A stretch of 64,000 nt of DNA from Ardenticatenaceae bacterium. GTDB lineage: Bacteria; Chloroflexota; Anaerolineae; Promineifilales; Promineifilaceae. Positions 47,343 through 56,936 of the stretch are shown here, piece after piece. The position numbers and the translations under genes were made by a program. A model generated the notes under the pieces. That model saw nothing but the letters and a program-made list of their open reading frames with translations. It was not told where the DNA came from and did no database searches. Location: assembly GCA_020634235.1 (NCBI GenBank), contig JACKCB010000002.1, positions 124,001 through 188,000 of the forward strand. The letters run 5' to 3'. Numbering within the stretch: position 1 is the stretch's first letter; the number at the start of each line of letters is the position of its first letter.

Positions 47343-48746
47343 CTAGGTAATGACGTGGACCTGAATGAGGTTGGTCTTACCGCTGCTGCCAAAAGGAACC
47401 CCGGCCGTGATCACAATACGGTCGCCAGGCTGAAAGCCATAGTCTCGCATGGCCTGGATCGTGCGGCTAATCATCTCGTAGGTATCATCCACCTGGGGAA
47501 CCGGCACACACTCCACGCCCCACACCAACGCCAACTGGCGCTGAGTTTCCGGCAGTGGGGACACCGCCAAGATGGGTTTGGAAGGGCGGTGCTGGGCAAT
47601 GGTCAACGCCGTGGCACCAGACATGGTGGCCGGCACAATGGCTTTGGCCCCAATCTCTTCCGCAATGTCACAGCTGGCGGCGCTAATGGCTTGGGCGGCA
47701 TTGGTGTCCGCCCTGTGCCGGCGGCGGCGCCACAGGTCAAAGCGATACTCTCGCTCGGTCATCTCGGCAATCTGCTTCATCATCAACACCGCTTCAACCG
47801 GGTAGCTGCCAGAGGCGGTTTCGCCAGATAGCATGACGGCGTCGGTACCATCCAGGATGGCATTGGCCACATCGCTGGCTTCGGCCCGAGTCGGCCGGGG
47901 GTGCTCCACCATGGATTGCAGCATCTGGGTCGCCGTAATTACGGGCTTGCCAGCCTCGTTGCAGCAGCGGATGATGCGCTTTTGCAGTATGGGAACCTCT
48001 TGTGGCGGCACTTCAATGCCCAGATCGCCGCGGGCGACCATCATGCCGTCGGTGACGTCACGGATCTCATTCAGGAATTCAATGGCTTCGCTTTTCTCGA
48101 TCTTGGCGATTATGGGAATGTCTGCCCCAAACTGGTGCATCAGGCGGCGCAGCTCCAGCACATCCTCGGCCGACCGGACGAAGCTGAGGGCCACGTAATC
48201 GAGCTTAAGCCGACAAATGAGTTCCAGGTCGGCCATGTCCTTGTCGGTGATGCTGGAAATGGGCAGCTTGGTGCCGGGGACGTTAACCCCTTTGCGCGAC
48301 TCGAGTAAACCGGCCACGGTGATCTGGCATAGCAGGGCGTCTTGCCGTTTCTCTTTGACGCGCATTTCCACTTCGCCATCACCAATGACGAGCCGCCCGC
48401 CTGGTTCAATGATGCGGATGATTTCGGGATGGGGGAAGTGGATCATGGCCGGCTGGCCGCGGTGGGGTGTAAGCATGACCTCATCACCCATGCTCAAGGG
48501 AATCCCGGCCGGGGCCACCTGCCCCAACCGTAACTTCGGCCCTTGCAGGTCACCCAGCAGCGCCAGCACCATCCCTTCGCTAGCCGCCACCTCACGCAGC
48601 AAGGCCGCTGTGCGCGTATGCGCTTCATGGTCGCCGTGCGAAAAGTTAAGACGGGCAACATTCATACCCGCGTGCAGCATTTTGCGAATTGTGGTGGGGT
48701 TGCTCGATGAGGGGCCAATGGTGGCTACAATTTTGGTACGTGACAC
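47343..48746 (-). CDS. pyk: Pyruvate kinase
   Basis: 467 aa from GTG 48746 (AGGA upstream). Makes pyruvate and ATP from phosphoenolpyruvate. 'KIVATIGPSSSNPTTIRKMLHAGMNVARLNFSHGDHEAH', 'PIIAKIEKSEAIEFLNEI', 'MVARGDLGIEVP' (Mg2+/K+ site) and 'ATQMLQSMVEHPRPTRAEASDVANAILDGTDAVMLSGETASGSYPVEAV' are all present. The C-terminal regulatory domain follows, ending without an extra PEP-utiliser domain. It feeds the pyruvate that nifJ uses, though not linked in operon. Confidence 0.97.
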   Translation of the reverse strand: MSRTKIVATIGPSSSNPTTIRKMLHAGMNVARLNFSHGDHEAHTRTAALLREVAASEGMVLALLGDLQGPKLRLGQVAPAGIPLSMGDEVMLTPHRGQPAMIHFPHPEIIRIIEPGGRLVIGDGEVEMRVKEKRQDALLCQITVAGLLESRKGVNVPGTKLPISSITDKDMADLELICRLKLDYVALSFVRSAEDVLELRRLMHQFGADIPIIAKIEKSEAIEFLNEIRDVTDGMMVARGDLGIEVPPQEVPILQKRIIRCCNEAGKPVITATQMLQSMVEHPRPTRAEASDVANAILDGTDAVMLSGETASGSYPVEAVLMMKQIAEMTEREYRFDLWRRRRHRADTNAAQAISAASCDIAEEIGAKAIVPATMSGATALTIAQHRPSKPILAVSPLPETQRQLALVWGVECVPVPQVDDTYEMISRTIQAMRDYGFQPGDRIVITAGVPFGSSGKTNLIQVHVIT

Positions 48747-48800
48747 AGCAAATCCTGCCCAGAGACAAGGTACCGCCCGGATTTAGGCCAGGCCAGAAGT

Positions 48801-48829
48801 TCAGCCTTGCCAGTGACTGGCAAAGCTGA
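48801..48829 (-). other. 13-bp stem in the pyk upstream region
   Basis: TCAGCCTTGCCAG / CTGGCAAAGCTGA with a TGA loop; on the minus strand the single mismatch becomes a G-U pair. It lies between the 357-aa gene and pyk. There is no T-run, so this may be a leader structure of pyk or a terminator of the gene before it. Confidence 0.5.
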
Positions 48830-48929
48830 GCATCCCGCCGGCGCTGGCAGTGACCCAAAAGGTTAACAAGGTATGTAACCCCGGCATTGTAACCAGGATA
48901 CGCAAATCAGACAGCCGTTACCGGGGCAG

Positions 48930-50003
48930 TCAGGCAACCGGGTCCAATCTTATTTCGATGATTTCATCGGCCAACTTACTGGCCGTAATCTGAATCTTAT
49001 CGTCAGCGTTGAAGTTATCTTCCAGCCAATCATGAACGGCCGGGCTTAGGACCACTCTGGCCAGGTCATTATCGGCCAGGTGCCACACCGCGCAATCCTT
49101 ATCCTGATGATCATCGTAGATCACCAGCACCGGCCGGGTTGTGGCCCGTGCATTGGGGGCAAAAAACGGCCAATGAGACGCCGTCAAATTCACAAAGCCA
49201 CGCCGGATATGCAGCGACTTCAATTCCGCCGTGTAAGAAAAGCCCTCAATGGTCGGCAGCGCTTCCATCACCGCCAGCGGCGTAGACACCGGGGCAGTAA
49301 CCGCTCGCGGCGATTTGGGGCGAGCCTTGGTCGTTGGCCGCCGGTCCTTGCGCGTGTGAAAATCATACAGAGGCATGACCGCTTGCACCCACTCGGTCAG
49401 AACGTTGATAATGCGCACGCCCATCATCGCTGCCTGATCAGATGTTACGCGGCGGCTGTAGATAATCGGCACCACCCACTTCGGCTCGCCGTTAAGAAAA
49501 GCCGCGCGGCTGGCCAGTTGCTGCGCGCCCTCCACATCCAGCCGGGTCAGCTCATCCTTGAACAAATCCTGGTAAAAGGCCGCCGCCCCCGTCTCTTCAT
49601 CTATCTGCATCTGCTGGATGCGCATAGACCAGCCCGTATCCAGGTCACGCAGCAGCTTCAACCAGCGGGCCGGATCAGAATCAGCCGCTTTCCAGGCGGT
49701 AGCCAGGATCATCTTGTCATTGAAGACCATCTGCATCTCCAGGCTCAGCGGCCGGGCATGGAAGGCAATGTAGCCGCCGCCCGTTGCCGGCTCTTTGTTA
49801 GCAGCCAGGTACACGCTCTGACTGTTGCGGTCCAGACCGAAGAAAGGCAAGCGCGTCTGGATATCACGCGGCAAGCTGGCATGCAGGCGCGCAATAAACT
49901 CTTCCAGTTGGGCAAGCGCATAATTTAAGGCGGTCTCTTCGCCGGCCCAGCCAAATGCGGTGAATACAGGCATCGTTAGGCCGACAAACTGTTGTTGTTG
50001 CAT
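48930..50003 (-). CDS. Conserved-looking hypothetical protein, no family recognised
   Basis: 357 aa, soluble, no signal or membrane helix. A Lys/Arg/Pro-rich linker (about 215-235, 'RKDRRPTTKARPKSPRA') divides an N-terminal mixed alpha/beta part from a C-terminal part with 'VLVIYDDHQDKDCAVWHLADNDLARVVLSPAVHDWLEDNFNADDKIQI'. No catalytic motif seen. 285 bp upstream is non-coding with one palindrome copy at about 50220. Monocistronic on the minus strand, ahead of pyk. Confidence 0.75.
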   Translation of the reverse strand: MQQQQFVGLTMPVFTAFGWAGEETALNYALAQLEEFIARLHASLPRDIQTRLPFFGLDRNSQSVYLAANKEPATGGGYIAFHARPLSLEMQMVFNDKMILATAWKAADSDPARWLKLLRDLDTGWSMRIQQMQIDEETGAAAFYQDLFKDELTRLDVEGAQQLASRAAFLNGEPKWVVPIIYSRRVTSDQAAMMGVRIINVLTEWVQAVMPLYDFHTRKDRRPTTKARPKSPRAVTAPVSTPLAVMEALPTIEGFSYTAELKSLHIRRGFVNLTASHWPFFAPNARATTRPVLVIYDDHQDKDCAVWHLADNDLARVVLSPAVHDWLEDNFNADDKIQITASKLADEIIEIRLDPVA

Positions 50004-50291
50004 GGTAAAACCTCGATTGCTTGAACGTGCAAGTTGGTATTGATTTGTCTAACCGCGACGGTTGCGGTGTCGTGGTAAAATGAGTGTGTAACTCCAGAAT
50101 CCGGGGCAGGATGTCACCTGGAATGTCAAGTTTGGAAATGAGGAATCAGCGGGAGATTACAACACTATATTAGCCAGTGTTGGTTTGTTGGTCAAGTTTA
50201 GGGCAAGGCATTGGCAGCGCCCCCGGCCGGGACAGACCACCCGCCAACTACGATCAGGCAGCCTGCCCGGCCACGAACAAGAGACAGCCAG

Positions 50292-51992
50292 CTACTTGAT
50301 GCGGTAGCCCTGCACCTCGTTGTTGAAAATCCAGGCCACCACCGCCCCAATCTCAATCGTCTCCGGCAGGTACGTCTTCAGCGTCACCGACGACGTGCCC
50401 CGGGTATGCAGCATATGCTGCGTGCGCCGCATTCGCTGGAAGCGCTCCTGCCAGGCGGTGATGTTACCCGGCCGGAGATCCACCCAGCCCTTGCGCGCCC
50501 ACAGGTCCACATCTTCAGCCGTCACCGGCAGCTCGCGGTAAATGCTCTCCGGAATATTCAGCCGCGGCCCGCGAATCAGCCGCTCGCCGTCAGGCGTTAG
50601 AATGGGCACGCCAATCGAGGTGATCGTCGTGCGCAGCACGTCCTGCGTCTGCAAGAAGGTATACAGCGTGGTGGCAATCTCCCCGGCCGGGGTGCGCACC
50701 ACCTGCCGCAGCGTCCCATAATTCAACTTCAGCAAATACGCCTCAAACAACAACTTAGACAACTCCGGCGGACCCAACTGCCCCAGCGCCACACTATGCG
50801 ACTGCGTCTCCTCCTCAATCCGCGCCAGCTTGTCCAGCGCCGTCTGCCGCAGCACCCCCGCCCGGTAACTGGGCGTCATCACACTGCTGTCGATGCCGGC
50901 AATCACATCATACCCCGTGTTACTGCCCTTCACCTCCAGCACCACCTGGTGCGCAATCTCCTCCGGCGTCACAAACTCCATCTGGTTCAAGTGCGTAATC
51001 GCCTCAAACTCACCGCGGGCAAAAAAACCATTCTCGCCCGTATCCACCCCCGCCATCTGCAGCTTACCCAGCCGGCCATAGCTCAACTCATCACCCCGCA
51101 GCACCAACTGCCCTTCCAGCGGCTGGTCCTGGCTCTCAAAGCGGAACTGCGGCTGGCCACGTCGCTTCACCGTCTGGTAACTCACCCGCCGGTAGCCAAT
51201 CATCGCCGCCGGCTTCAGCTCCTTCACCAGCGGCCCGTTGGGCGTGCGCGCCATCAAAAACAGCAGGCCCGTATGGGCAAACGCCACCGCCGTCTTGCTC
51301 ATCAACCTGGCGCTCGGCTTATCCTCGCTGTGAGTATAGGGAATGTTCAGCCCCATACCGCCCGTACCAGTCGTGCCAATCTTCAGATACAGGCGCGTAC
51401 CCACCTGGCACATCGCCCGGTGCAAAAGCTGCACATGGCGAATCAACTGCGGCACCGACTGCGAAAGCAGCAGTGTACTCACATTCTGCTCCAACTGCCG
51501 GCCAAACGCCGCCAGCGCATCCAGGTCCTGATGGTCCACAATTTGCTGCAATTGCAGCAGCAAATCATGTGTTTCCTGGCTCAGGCTGGTCACATCCTGG
51601 TAGCTAATGGCCGTCGCCGTGTTAATGCCGTCCACCACCACATCCGGCCGGTGCTGCTCAATCAGCTGCACCAACCCAGAACGCTCATACGCCTCATCCA
51701 GATTGCCCAGCAAATCCTCATACAACATTTCGCGCCGCCGCGGACTTTGCAGCAAGCGGCGGCGATACTCCAGGCTGAACTCCTGGCGCACAAACACATC
51801 CCCCCATGCGCCCACAAACTCAACCTGCGGAAACTCCTTGCGAATATCATGCAAAAACTCCCGCACTTCCCCTCGGAAAAGGCTGGCCACCACAATCTTC
51901 CGTGGGTCCAACTGCCGGGCAATCTCTCGCGTCACTTGCGAACCAACCAGGCCTGCACCACCCAGAATCAGGAAACACCGATCACGATTCAT
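50292..51992 (-). CDS. Rossmann-fold NAD(P)-binding protein, function unknown
   Basis: 566 aa. Starts with a dinucleotide-binding loop 'CFLILGGAGLVGSQVTREIARQL', then 'IVVASLFRGEVREFLHD' and 'RPDVVVDGINTATAISYQ', like an extended SDR with an unusual long C-terminal half (about 300-566). 'LYLKIGTTGTGGMGLNIPYTHSEDKPSARLMSK' could contain the substrate site. It follows the thiolase by only 19 bp, so the pair is co-transcribed and may act in the same acyl-CoA or lipid pathway. Widespread in Chloroflexota as far as I can tell, but without an assigned reaction. Confidence 0.8.
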   Translation of the reverse strand: MNRDRCFLILGGAGLVGSQVTREIARQLDPRKIVVASLFRGEVREFLHDIRKEFPQVEFVGAWGDVFVRQEFSLEYRRRLLQSPRRREMLYEDLLGNLDEAYERSGLVQLIEQHRPDVVVDGINTATAISYQDVTSLSQETHDLLLQLQQIVDHQDLDALAAFGRQLEQNVSTLLLSQSVPQLIRHVQLLHRAMCQVGTRLYLKIGTTGTGGMGLNIPYTHSEDKPSARLMSKTAVAFAHTGLLFLMARTPNGPLVKELKPAAMIGYRRVSYQTVKRRGQPQFRFESQDQPLEGQLVLRGDELSYGRLGKLQMAGVDTGENGFFARGEFEAITHLNQMEFVTPEEIAHQVVLEVKGSNTGYDVIAGIDSSVMTPSYRAGVLRQTALDKLARIEEETQSHSVALGQLGPPELSKLLFEAYLLKLNYGTLRQVVRTPAGEIATTLYTFLQTQDVLRTTITSIGVPILTPDGERLIRGPRLNIPESIYRELPVTAEDVDLWARKGWVDLRPGNITAWQERFQRMRRTQHMLHTRGTSSVTLKTYLPETIEIGAVVAWIFNNEVQGYRIK

Positions 51993-52011
51993 TTGCTGTT
52001 CCCGCCAATCC

Positions 52012-53259
52012 CTAGTTTTCCAACTCGACAGCTAGAGCAACCGCTTCGCCACCGCCCAGGCAGAGCGCCGCGATACCCCGCTTCAGGTCACGCTGGCGCA
52101 AAGCGTGCAGCAGGGTCACCAACACGCGCGCCCCGCTGGCCCCAATGGGATGCCCCAGGGCGATGGCCCCACCGTTCACGTTGACCTTGTCCCACTGCCA
52201 GTTCAAACCCTGCCGCTGCATGTCTATGCCGTTGGCCAGCGCCTGGGCTGCAAACGCCTCATTCAGCTCAATCAGGTCCACGTCATCCAGCGACCAGTCC
52301 AGCCGCTTGAGCAGCCGGGGAATGGCCTGCGCCGGCGCGGCAAAGATCCACTGCGGCTCCACCGCAGCATGGGTAAAGCCCACAATGCGGGCCAGGGGCT
52401 GCAACCCCTGGCGCGCCGCCTCGGCCCGGCTGGTAACCACCAGCGCGGCGGCGCCGTCATTCAGGCCCGGCGCATTCCCGGCCGTGACACTGCCATCCTT
52501 CTCAAAGGCGGGCGGCAGTTTGGCCAACTGCGCCAGGCTCGTCTCCAACGTGTAGCCCCCCTGGTCGTCATAGCTGGCGCGCACCCCCTCATCCCGCAGC
52601 ACGGTCACGCTGCCCTTGCGCCCCTTAATCGTAACCGGCACAATCTCGTCCACAAACCGGCCGGCAGCAGTGGCCTGGGCCGCCCGCTCGTGGCTGCGCA
52701 GAGCAAATTCGTCCATTTCCTCACGAGTTACTTCAAACTGGCGCGCAATAAACTCCGCTCCACGCCCCATCGCCCAATCCTGGAAGCTGCACCAGAGACC
52801 ATCGTGCAAAACGCTGTCTTCCAAAGCGGCATTGCCATACTTGTACCCCTGGCGCGCGCCCATGACCAGGTGTGGCGCATGGGTCATGCTCTCCATACCG
52901 CCAGCCACAAAGACATCTGCCTCACCCGCCCTAATGCTGTTGGCCGCAATCATCACCGACTTCAGGCCAGAGCCACACACTTTGTTGATGGCCGCCGCGC
53001 CAACGTTGTTGGGCAGTCCGGCTCCCAGGGCGGCCCGGCGCGCCGGGGCCTGGCCCACGCCCGCCCCAACAACCAGTCCCATAAGAACCTCATAAATTGT
53101 GGTGGGATCAATGCCGGAACGCTGCACCGCCGCTTCAATCGCAATGGCTCCCAATTCGTGAGCCGGCAAGCTGCTCAGGGTGCCCAGTAACCGGCCGGTG
53201 GGCGTGCGCGCCGCCCCAACGATAACTGGCTCATGTCCGTTTCCATTTGTTGCACTCAT
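52012..53259 (-). CDS. Acetyl-CoA C-acetyltransferase (thiolase)
   Basis: 415 aa from ATG 53259 (AGGAG 7 nt upstream; the frame is open to 53322). Condenses or cleaves acyl-CoA units. Nucleophile Cys in 'AINKVCGSGLKSVMIA' (about 93), 'DVDLIELNEAFAAQA' and the second cysteine in 'GIAALCLGGGEAVAL'; 'NVNGGAIALGHPIGASGAR' holds the active-site His. All residues are present, so it should be active. Biosynthetic (AtoB) versus beta-oxidation use is not decided by context; the downstream partner is the Rossmann protein. Confidence 0.95.
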   Translation of the reverse strand: MSATNGNGHEPVIVGAARTPTGRLLGTLSSLPAHELGAIAIEAAVQRSGIDPTTIYEVLMGLVVGAGVGQAPARRAALGAGLPNNVGAAAINKVCGSGLKSVMIAANSIRAGEADVFVAGGMESMTHAPHLVMGARQGYKYGNAALEDSVLHDGLWCSFQDWAMGRGAEFIARQFEVTREEMDEFALRSHERAAQATAAGRFVDEIVPVTIKGRKGSVTVLRDEGVRASYDDQGGYTLETSLAQLAKLPPAFEKDGSVTAGNAPGLNDGAAALVVTSRAEAARQGLQPLARIVGFTHAAVEPQWIFAAPAQAIPRLLKRLDWSLDDVDLIELNEAFAAQALANGIDMQRQGLNWQWDKVNVNGGAIALGHPIGASGARVLVTLLHALRQRDLKRGIAALCLGGGEAVALAVELEN

Positions 53260-53383
53260 GATATGCTCCTGTGTGGGCGTAAAACGGGTGGCATGCAGGG
53301 AGCAGCAGGCCGCTTTACGCAAGTGGGATAAGTGGTTGCGGGTATTATACCATTTTCAGTTACAGCGGTGTTACTGCGGCCCG

Positions 53384-55225
53384 TTATGAGCGGATGAATC
53401 TGCCGCGCTCCCCCTCCGATCCGGCGAATTGCATCTCGTACAGGCGGGTGTATAACCCGGCCGGGTTGGCCAACAACTGCCCGTGCGTCCCCTGCTCCAC
53501 CACCCGCCCCTGATCCAGCACCAACACCCAATCGGCATTGATCACCGTGCTCAGGCGGTGGGCAATGACAAACGAAGTGCGCCCGGCCATCAGCCGCTCC
53601 AGCGCATCCTGCACCAGGCTCTCACTCTCGCTGTCCAGCGACGAGGTCGCCTCGTCCAGGATGAGGATGCGCGGATCTTTCAGGATGGCGCGGGCAATGG
53701 CCACCCGCTGCCGCTGGCCACCGCTAAGCTTCACCCCGCGCTCGCCAACCATCGTCTCATACCCATCGGGCAGGTCCTGCAAAATGAAGTCATGCGCGTT
53801 GGCCGCCCGCGCCGCCGCTTCAATCTCCGCCTGGGTGGCCTCCAGCTTGCCATAGCGAATGTTCTCGCGCACACTGTCGGAAAAGAGGATGGTCTCCTGG
53901 GGCACAATGCCAATCTGCTGCCGCAAACTAAGCATGGTCACATTGCGGATGTCCTGGTTATCGATGGTCACGCAGCCCTCCACCGCATCATAGAACCGGG
54001 GGATCAGGTTGACCAGCGTGCTCTTGCCCGCCCCGCTCGGCCCCACCAGGGCAATGACCTGCCCCGGCCGGGCCGCAAAAGACACCTCACGCAGCACCGG
54101 CACCGTCTCACTGTACCGGAACGAGACCTGGTGAAACGCTACTTCACCCACCACCGGCGGCAGCGGCTGCGCCCCCGGCCGGTCCGCCACATCCGGCTCC
54201 GTATCCATCAGGCCAAAAAGCCGCTCCGTGGCCCCCAGTGCCGACTGAAACTGGGCATACAACCCGGCCAGCGTGGCCACCGGCGTCGCCACCAGCATCG
54301 TATACACCAGATACGCCACCAATCCCCCGGCCGTCAAGCGCCCCTGAATCACCTCAAAACTACCAAACCACAGCGTAATCGTAATCGAAGCAAAGGCCAG
54401 GAAGCCAATAAACGGCCCCAGCACCGCCGCGATCTTCGCCCGCTCCATCGCCGCCCGGAACGTCGCATTCACCCGGTCGGCAAAACGCCTAACCTCATGC
54501 TCCTCGCGGGCAAACGACTTCACAATCCGCACCCCGGAGATCGTCTCCTCGGCCACGTTGGCCACCTCGGCCAGCCGGTCCTGCACCACCTTAGCTACCG
54601 CGCGAATCTTACGCCCCAGGGCAACCATGGTCAGGGCAATAATCGGAATACCCACCAGGATAACCAGCGTCAACCGCCAATCGAGCACAAACAGCAAAAT
54701 AGCCGCGCCAATCAGCGTCAGGCTCTGCCGCAGCAGGGCCACCAGGTCATTGGTGATGGCGCTCTGCAGCAGCGTGACGTCATTGGTCAGGCGAGAGATC
54801 AATTCGCCGGTACGATGGTCCGCGTAAAACTTCAGCGACAACCGCTGCAAGTGCGTAAAAACCTGGATACGGATATCGGCAATGGCCCGCTCGCCCACAT
54901 AGGCCAGGCTGAGGCTGTGCACAAAGCTGAACAACGCCTGCACCAAGAAAACGCCCAGCAAGCCGAAAGCCAACCGGTTCAACACCGTCAGATTCTTGTC
55001 GATGAGCACAATGTCCACCAGGTTGCGGATAACCAGGGGCAATATCAGCCCCAGGGCCACGCTAAAGAGCAAGGCAATGATGGAAATGGTTAGCCATTTG
55101 CGGTAGGGCGTGACGTAGGCCAGAACGCGGCCAAAGGTGTGCAGGTTTTCCCGGCTAAGCCGCCGGGCGCGGGCGTCAGGCTCGTTCTCATATTCCCGCC
55201 CGGCGTGACGAATACGCATGGTCAT
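53384..55225 (-). CDS. ABC exporter, fused membrane and ATPase domains (MsbA-like)
   Basis: 613 aa. Six-helix membrane domain at about 40-330, then the nucleotide-binding domain with Walker A 'LVGPSGAGKSTLV', Q-loop 'IGIVPQETILFSD', signature 'LSGGQRQRVAIARAIL', Walker B 'ILILDEATSSLD' and H-loop 'VIAHRLSTV'. Type IV exporter half-transporter working as a homodimer; lipid or drug efflux is typical. The stop lies 124 bp before the thiolase start. Motif AACCCGGCCGGGTT at 53454-53467 is a perfect 14-bp palindrome inside the gene. Confidence 0.95.
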   Translation of the reverse strand: MTMRIRHAGREYENEPDARARRLSRENLHTFGRVLAYVTPYRKWLTISIIALLFSVALGLILPLVIRNLVDIVLIDKNLTVLNRLAFGLLGVFLVQALFSFVHSLSLAYVGERAIADIRIQVFTHLQRLSLKFYADHRTGELISRLTNDVTLLQSAITNDLVALLRQSLTLIGAAILLFVLDWRLTLVILVGIPIIALTMVALGRKIRAVAKVVQDRLAEVANVAEETISGVRIVKSFAREEHEVRRFADRVNATFRAAMERAKIAAVLGPFIGFLAFASITITLWFGSFEVIQGRLTAGGLVAYLVYTMLVATPVATLAGLYAQFQSALGATERLFGLMDTEPDVADRPGAQPLPPVVGEVAFHQVSFRYSETVPVLREVSFAARPGQVIALVGPSGAGKSTLVNLIPRFYDAVEGCVTIDNQDIRNVTMLSLRQQIGIVPQETILFSDSVRENIRYGKLEATQAEIEAAARAANAHDFILQDLPDGYETMVGERGVKLSGGQRQRVAIARAILKDPRILILDEATSSLDSESESLVQDALERLMAGRTSFVIAHRLSTVINADWVLVLDQGRVVEQGTHGQLLANPAGLYTRLYEMQFAGSEGERGRFIRS

Positions 55226-55320
55226 AGGGTTGGTTCCTTACGTGATTCATGATTCGTGAGCGTGTGGCCTGGTCGCGGGATCACATCTCCCCGCAAGCTT
55301 CACGCGTCACGCGTCACACA

Positions 55321-56571
55321 TTAAACGACAATTTGCTCCAAGAAGTCGGCAATGCCGGCCGCGATGGCCGGTTTGCCAACCAGCCGTTGGGCATGCCCCG
55401 GCCGGGACACCAGATAAGCCACCTGCTCCCCGGCCGGGCCACGCTCCTCCCCCCGGTTAGCCACCACCGCCGCATGGCCGCGGGCCAACCGCTCGGCCGC
55501 AATCGCCAGCAGCTCCTCGTGCGTCACATCCTCCTGGTACTTAAAACTCACCAGGCGCAGCGCCGGAAACTGCCGCCGCACCTCCTCAATCACCTTCAAC
55601 GTCGGCACCAGCGCCAGCGTTTGCAGCGCCCCGCCGCTGGGCGTCTTGCCCGGCAGCACCTGCGCCGGCCGGTAATCCGCCACCGCCGCCGAGAAAACCC
55701 CAGCCACGTACGGGCGCTCCGCCAGGGCGGCCAGGATCAGGCGCACGTAATCATCAAACGTCGCTGCAACCTGGTACGGCAGATGTGCCGGCGGCTGGGC
55801 CACCCCACCGCCATGGATCAGCCGCACGTCCGCGCCGCGCAAATACAGCTCCTCGGTAATCTCAATCCCCAACTGCCCGGTGAACTTGTTCGTCAGGCGG
55901 CGCACCGCGTCCACCGGCACCGGTGTCGGACCACCAGTCACCAGCAGCGGCACCCCCTTCAGCGGCGACTGGCTCACGGCCCGGCATACCTCCGCCACCA
56001 ACTGCCCTTCATCAGGAATATTGTGCTTGCCATACGCCTCGCGCGGCGGGATGATGCGCACTCCCATACCCGCCAGCGCTTGCAGCGATTCGGTCAGGAT
56101 CGGGTTGTGCATACTGCCATGCATGGTTGGGGCCACCAGCACCGCCGTGCGCCCGGCGGCCATACGCCCCAGGGCCGAGGCCAGGCTGGCCGTGACCACC
56201 CCGTCGGCAATGCCGTAGCGCATCTTGTTGATAGTGTTATAAGTCGCGGGCGCCACCAGATAGGCGGCAAAGGGGGCGCTGTCGCTGAGATGCTCCCCGG
56301 CCGGGGTCAGCCGCGTCACCACCGGATTCGTCGTGCTCCAGGCCAGCGTATCCACCGTCGTATAACGCAGCGCCTCCGTCGACGTAAAAGCCACCACGTC
56401 CGCCCCCTGCCGGCGCAGCGCGCGAGCAATCAACGGCGCTTTCATGGCCGCAATACCACCCGTCACCAGCAGCGCAATCCGCTTCCCCTGCAAATGCGTG
56501 CCCACCAGCGGCACCTCATGGTCGCCCAGCTCAGAAACAGGGGGTGGAGAAAAGTCCCAATCAGACATCAT
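55321..56571 (-). CDS. CoaBC-like bifunctional flavoprotein
   Basis: 416 aa from ATG 56571. N-terminal phosphopantothenoylcysteine-decarboxylase-like domain: 'IALLVTGGIAAMKAPLIARALRRQGADVVAFTSTEA', 'PATYNTINKMRYGIADGVVT', and 'PTMHGSMHNP', where many CoaC proteins have PAMNxxMW but actinobacterial ones have MHxxM. The C-terminal ligase-like domain has 'LLVTGGPTPVPVDAVRRLTNKFTGQLG' and 'FSAAVADYRPAQVLPGK'. Probably makes 4'-phosphopantetheine for CoA, but the ligase domain is divergent enough that a related flavoprotein role is possible. Confidence 0.8.
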   Translation of the reverse strand: MMSDWDFSPPPVSELGDHEVPLVGTHLQGKRIALLVTGGIAAMKAPLIARALRRQGADVVAFTSTEALRYTTVDTLAWSTTNPVVTRLTPAGEHLSDSAPFAAYLVAPATYNTINKMRYGIADGVVTASLASALGRMAAGRTAVLVAPTMHGSMHNPILTESLQALAGMGVRIIPPREAYGKHNIPDEGQLVAEVCRAVSQSPLKGVPLLVTGGPTPVPVDAVRRLTNKFTGQLGIEITEELYLRGADVRLIHGGGVAQPPAHLPYQVAATFDDYVRLILAALAERPYVAGVFSAAVADYRPAQVLPGKTPSGGALQTLALVPTLKVIEEVRRQFPALRLVSFKYQEDVTHEELLAIAAERLARGHAAVVANRGEERGPAGEQVAYLVSRPGHAQRLVGKPAIAAGIADFLEQIVV

Positions 56572-56936
56572 AAACCGCCTTTTTTCATGCACACAGCCAA
56601 CAACCATACAAACCGCGCCCGGTCCCACAGACCCGTTGATCGCAGCAGACCAATTGCCGCGAACCTGTTTTTACCCCATTTTGCCTGTTTTGTCGGGGAT
56701 TTGGCAGGGGCGGAATGGGTACGCCTGGGCCTACCAGCCCAAAATGGACACGCAGGCCGGCACGCCGGCATCCCCAAAGCGGGTGCATGACGCATTCGGC
56801 AAAATCGCCTATCATTACGCTCATCTAAGCTGCCTCGGAGGCCACCGCGCGCCTCCAAGGGCTAAGCCCGTCAAAGCCCGGCTCCGCCTTCGGCAGGCTC
56901 AGGCTACACTTGTATCGTCACCATCGGAGAACAGTC
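56572..56936. other. 365-bp intergenic region
   Basis: Divergent control region between the CoaBC-like gene and the lipoprotein gene. It holds the hairpin GGAGGC - 8 nt - GCCTCC (56837-56856) and, near 56888-56912, a CTTCGGCAGGCTCAGGCT stretch like a dispersed intergenic repeat seen in many bacteria. No gene seen. Confidence 0.5.

Noticed and set aside
53483..55093. 536-codon plus-strand frame
   Set aside because: Opposite strand of the ABC exporter; composition (His, Gln, Arg, Pro) is that of a shadow frame in GC-rich DNA.
55249..56790. 513-codon plus-strand frame
   Set aside because: Opposite strand of the CoaBC-like gene, same composition signs, no recognisable motif.
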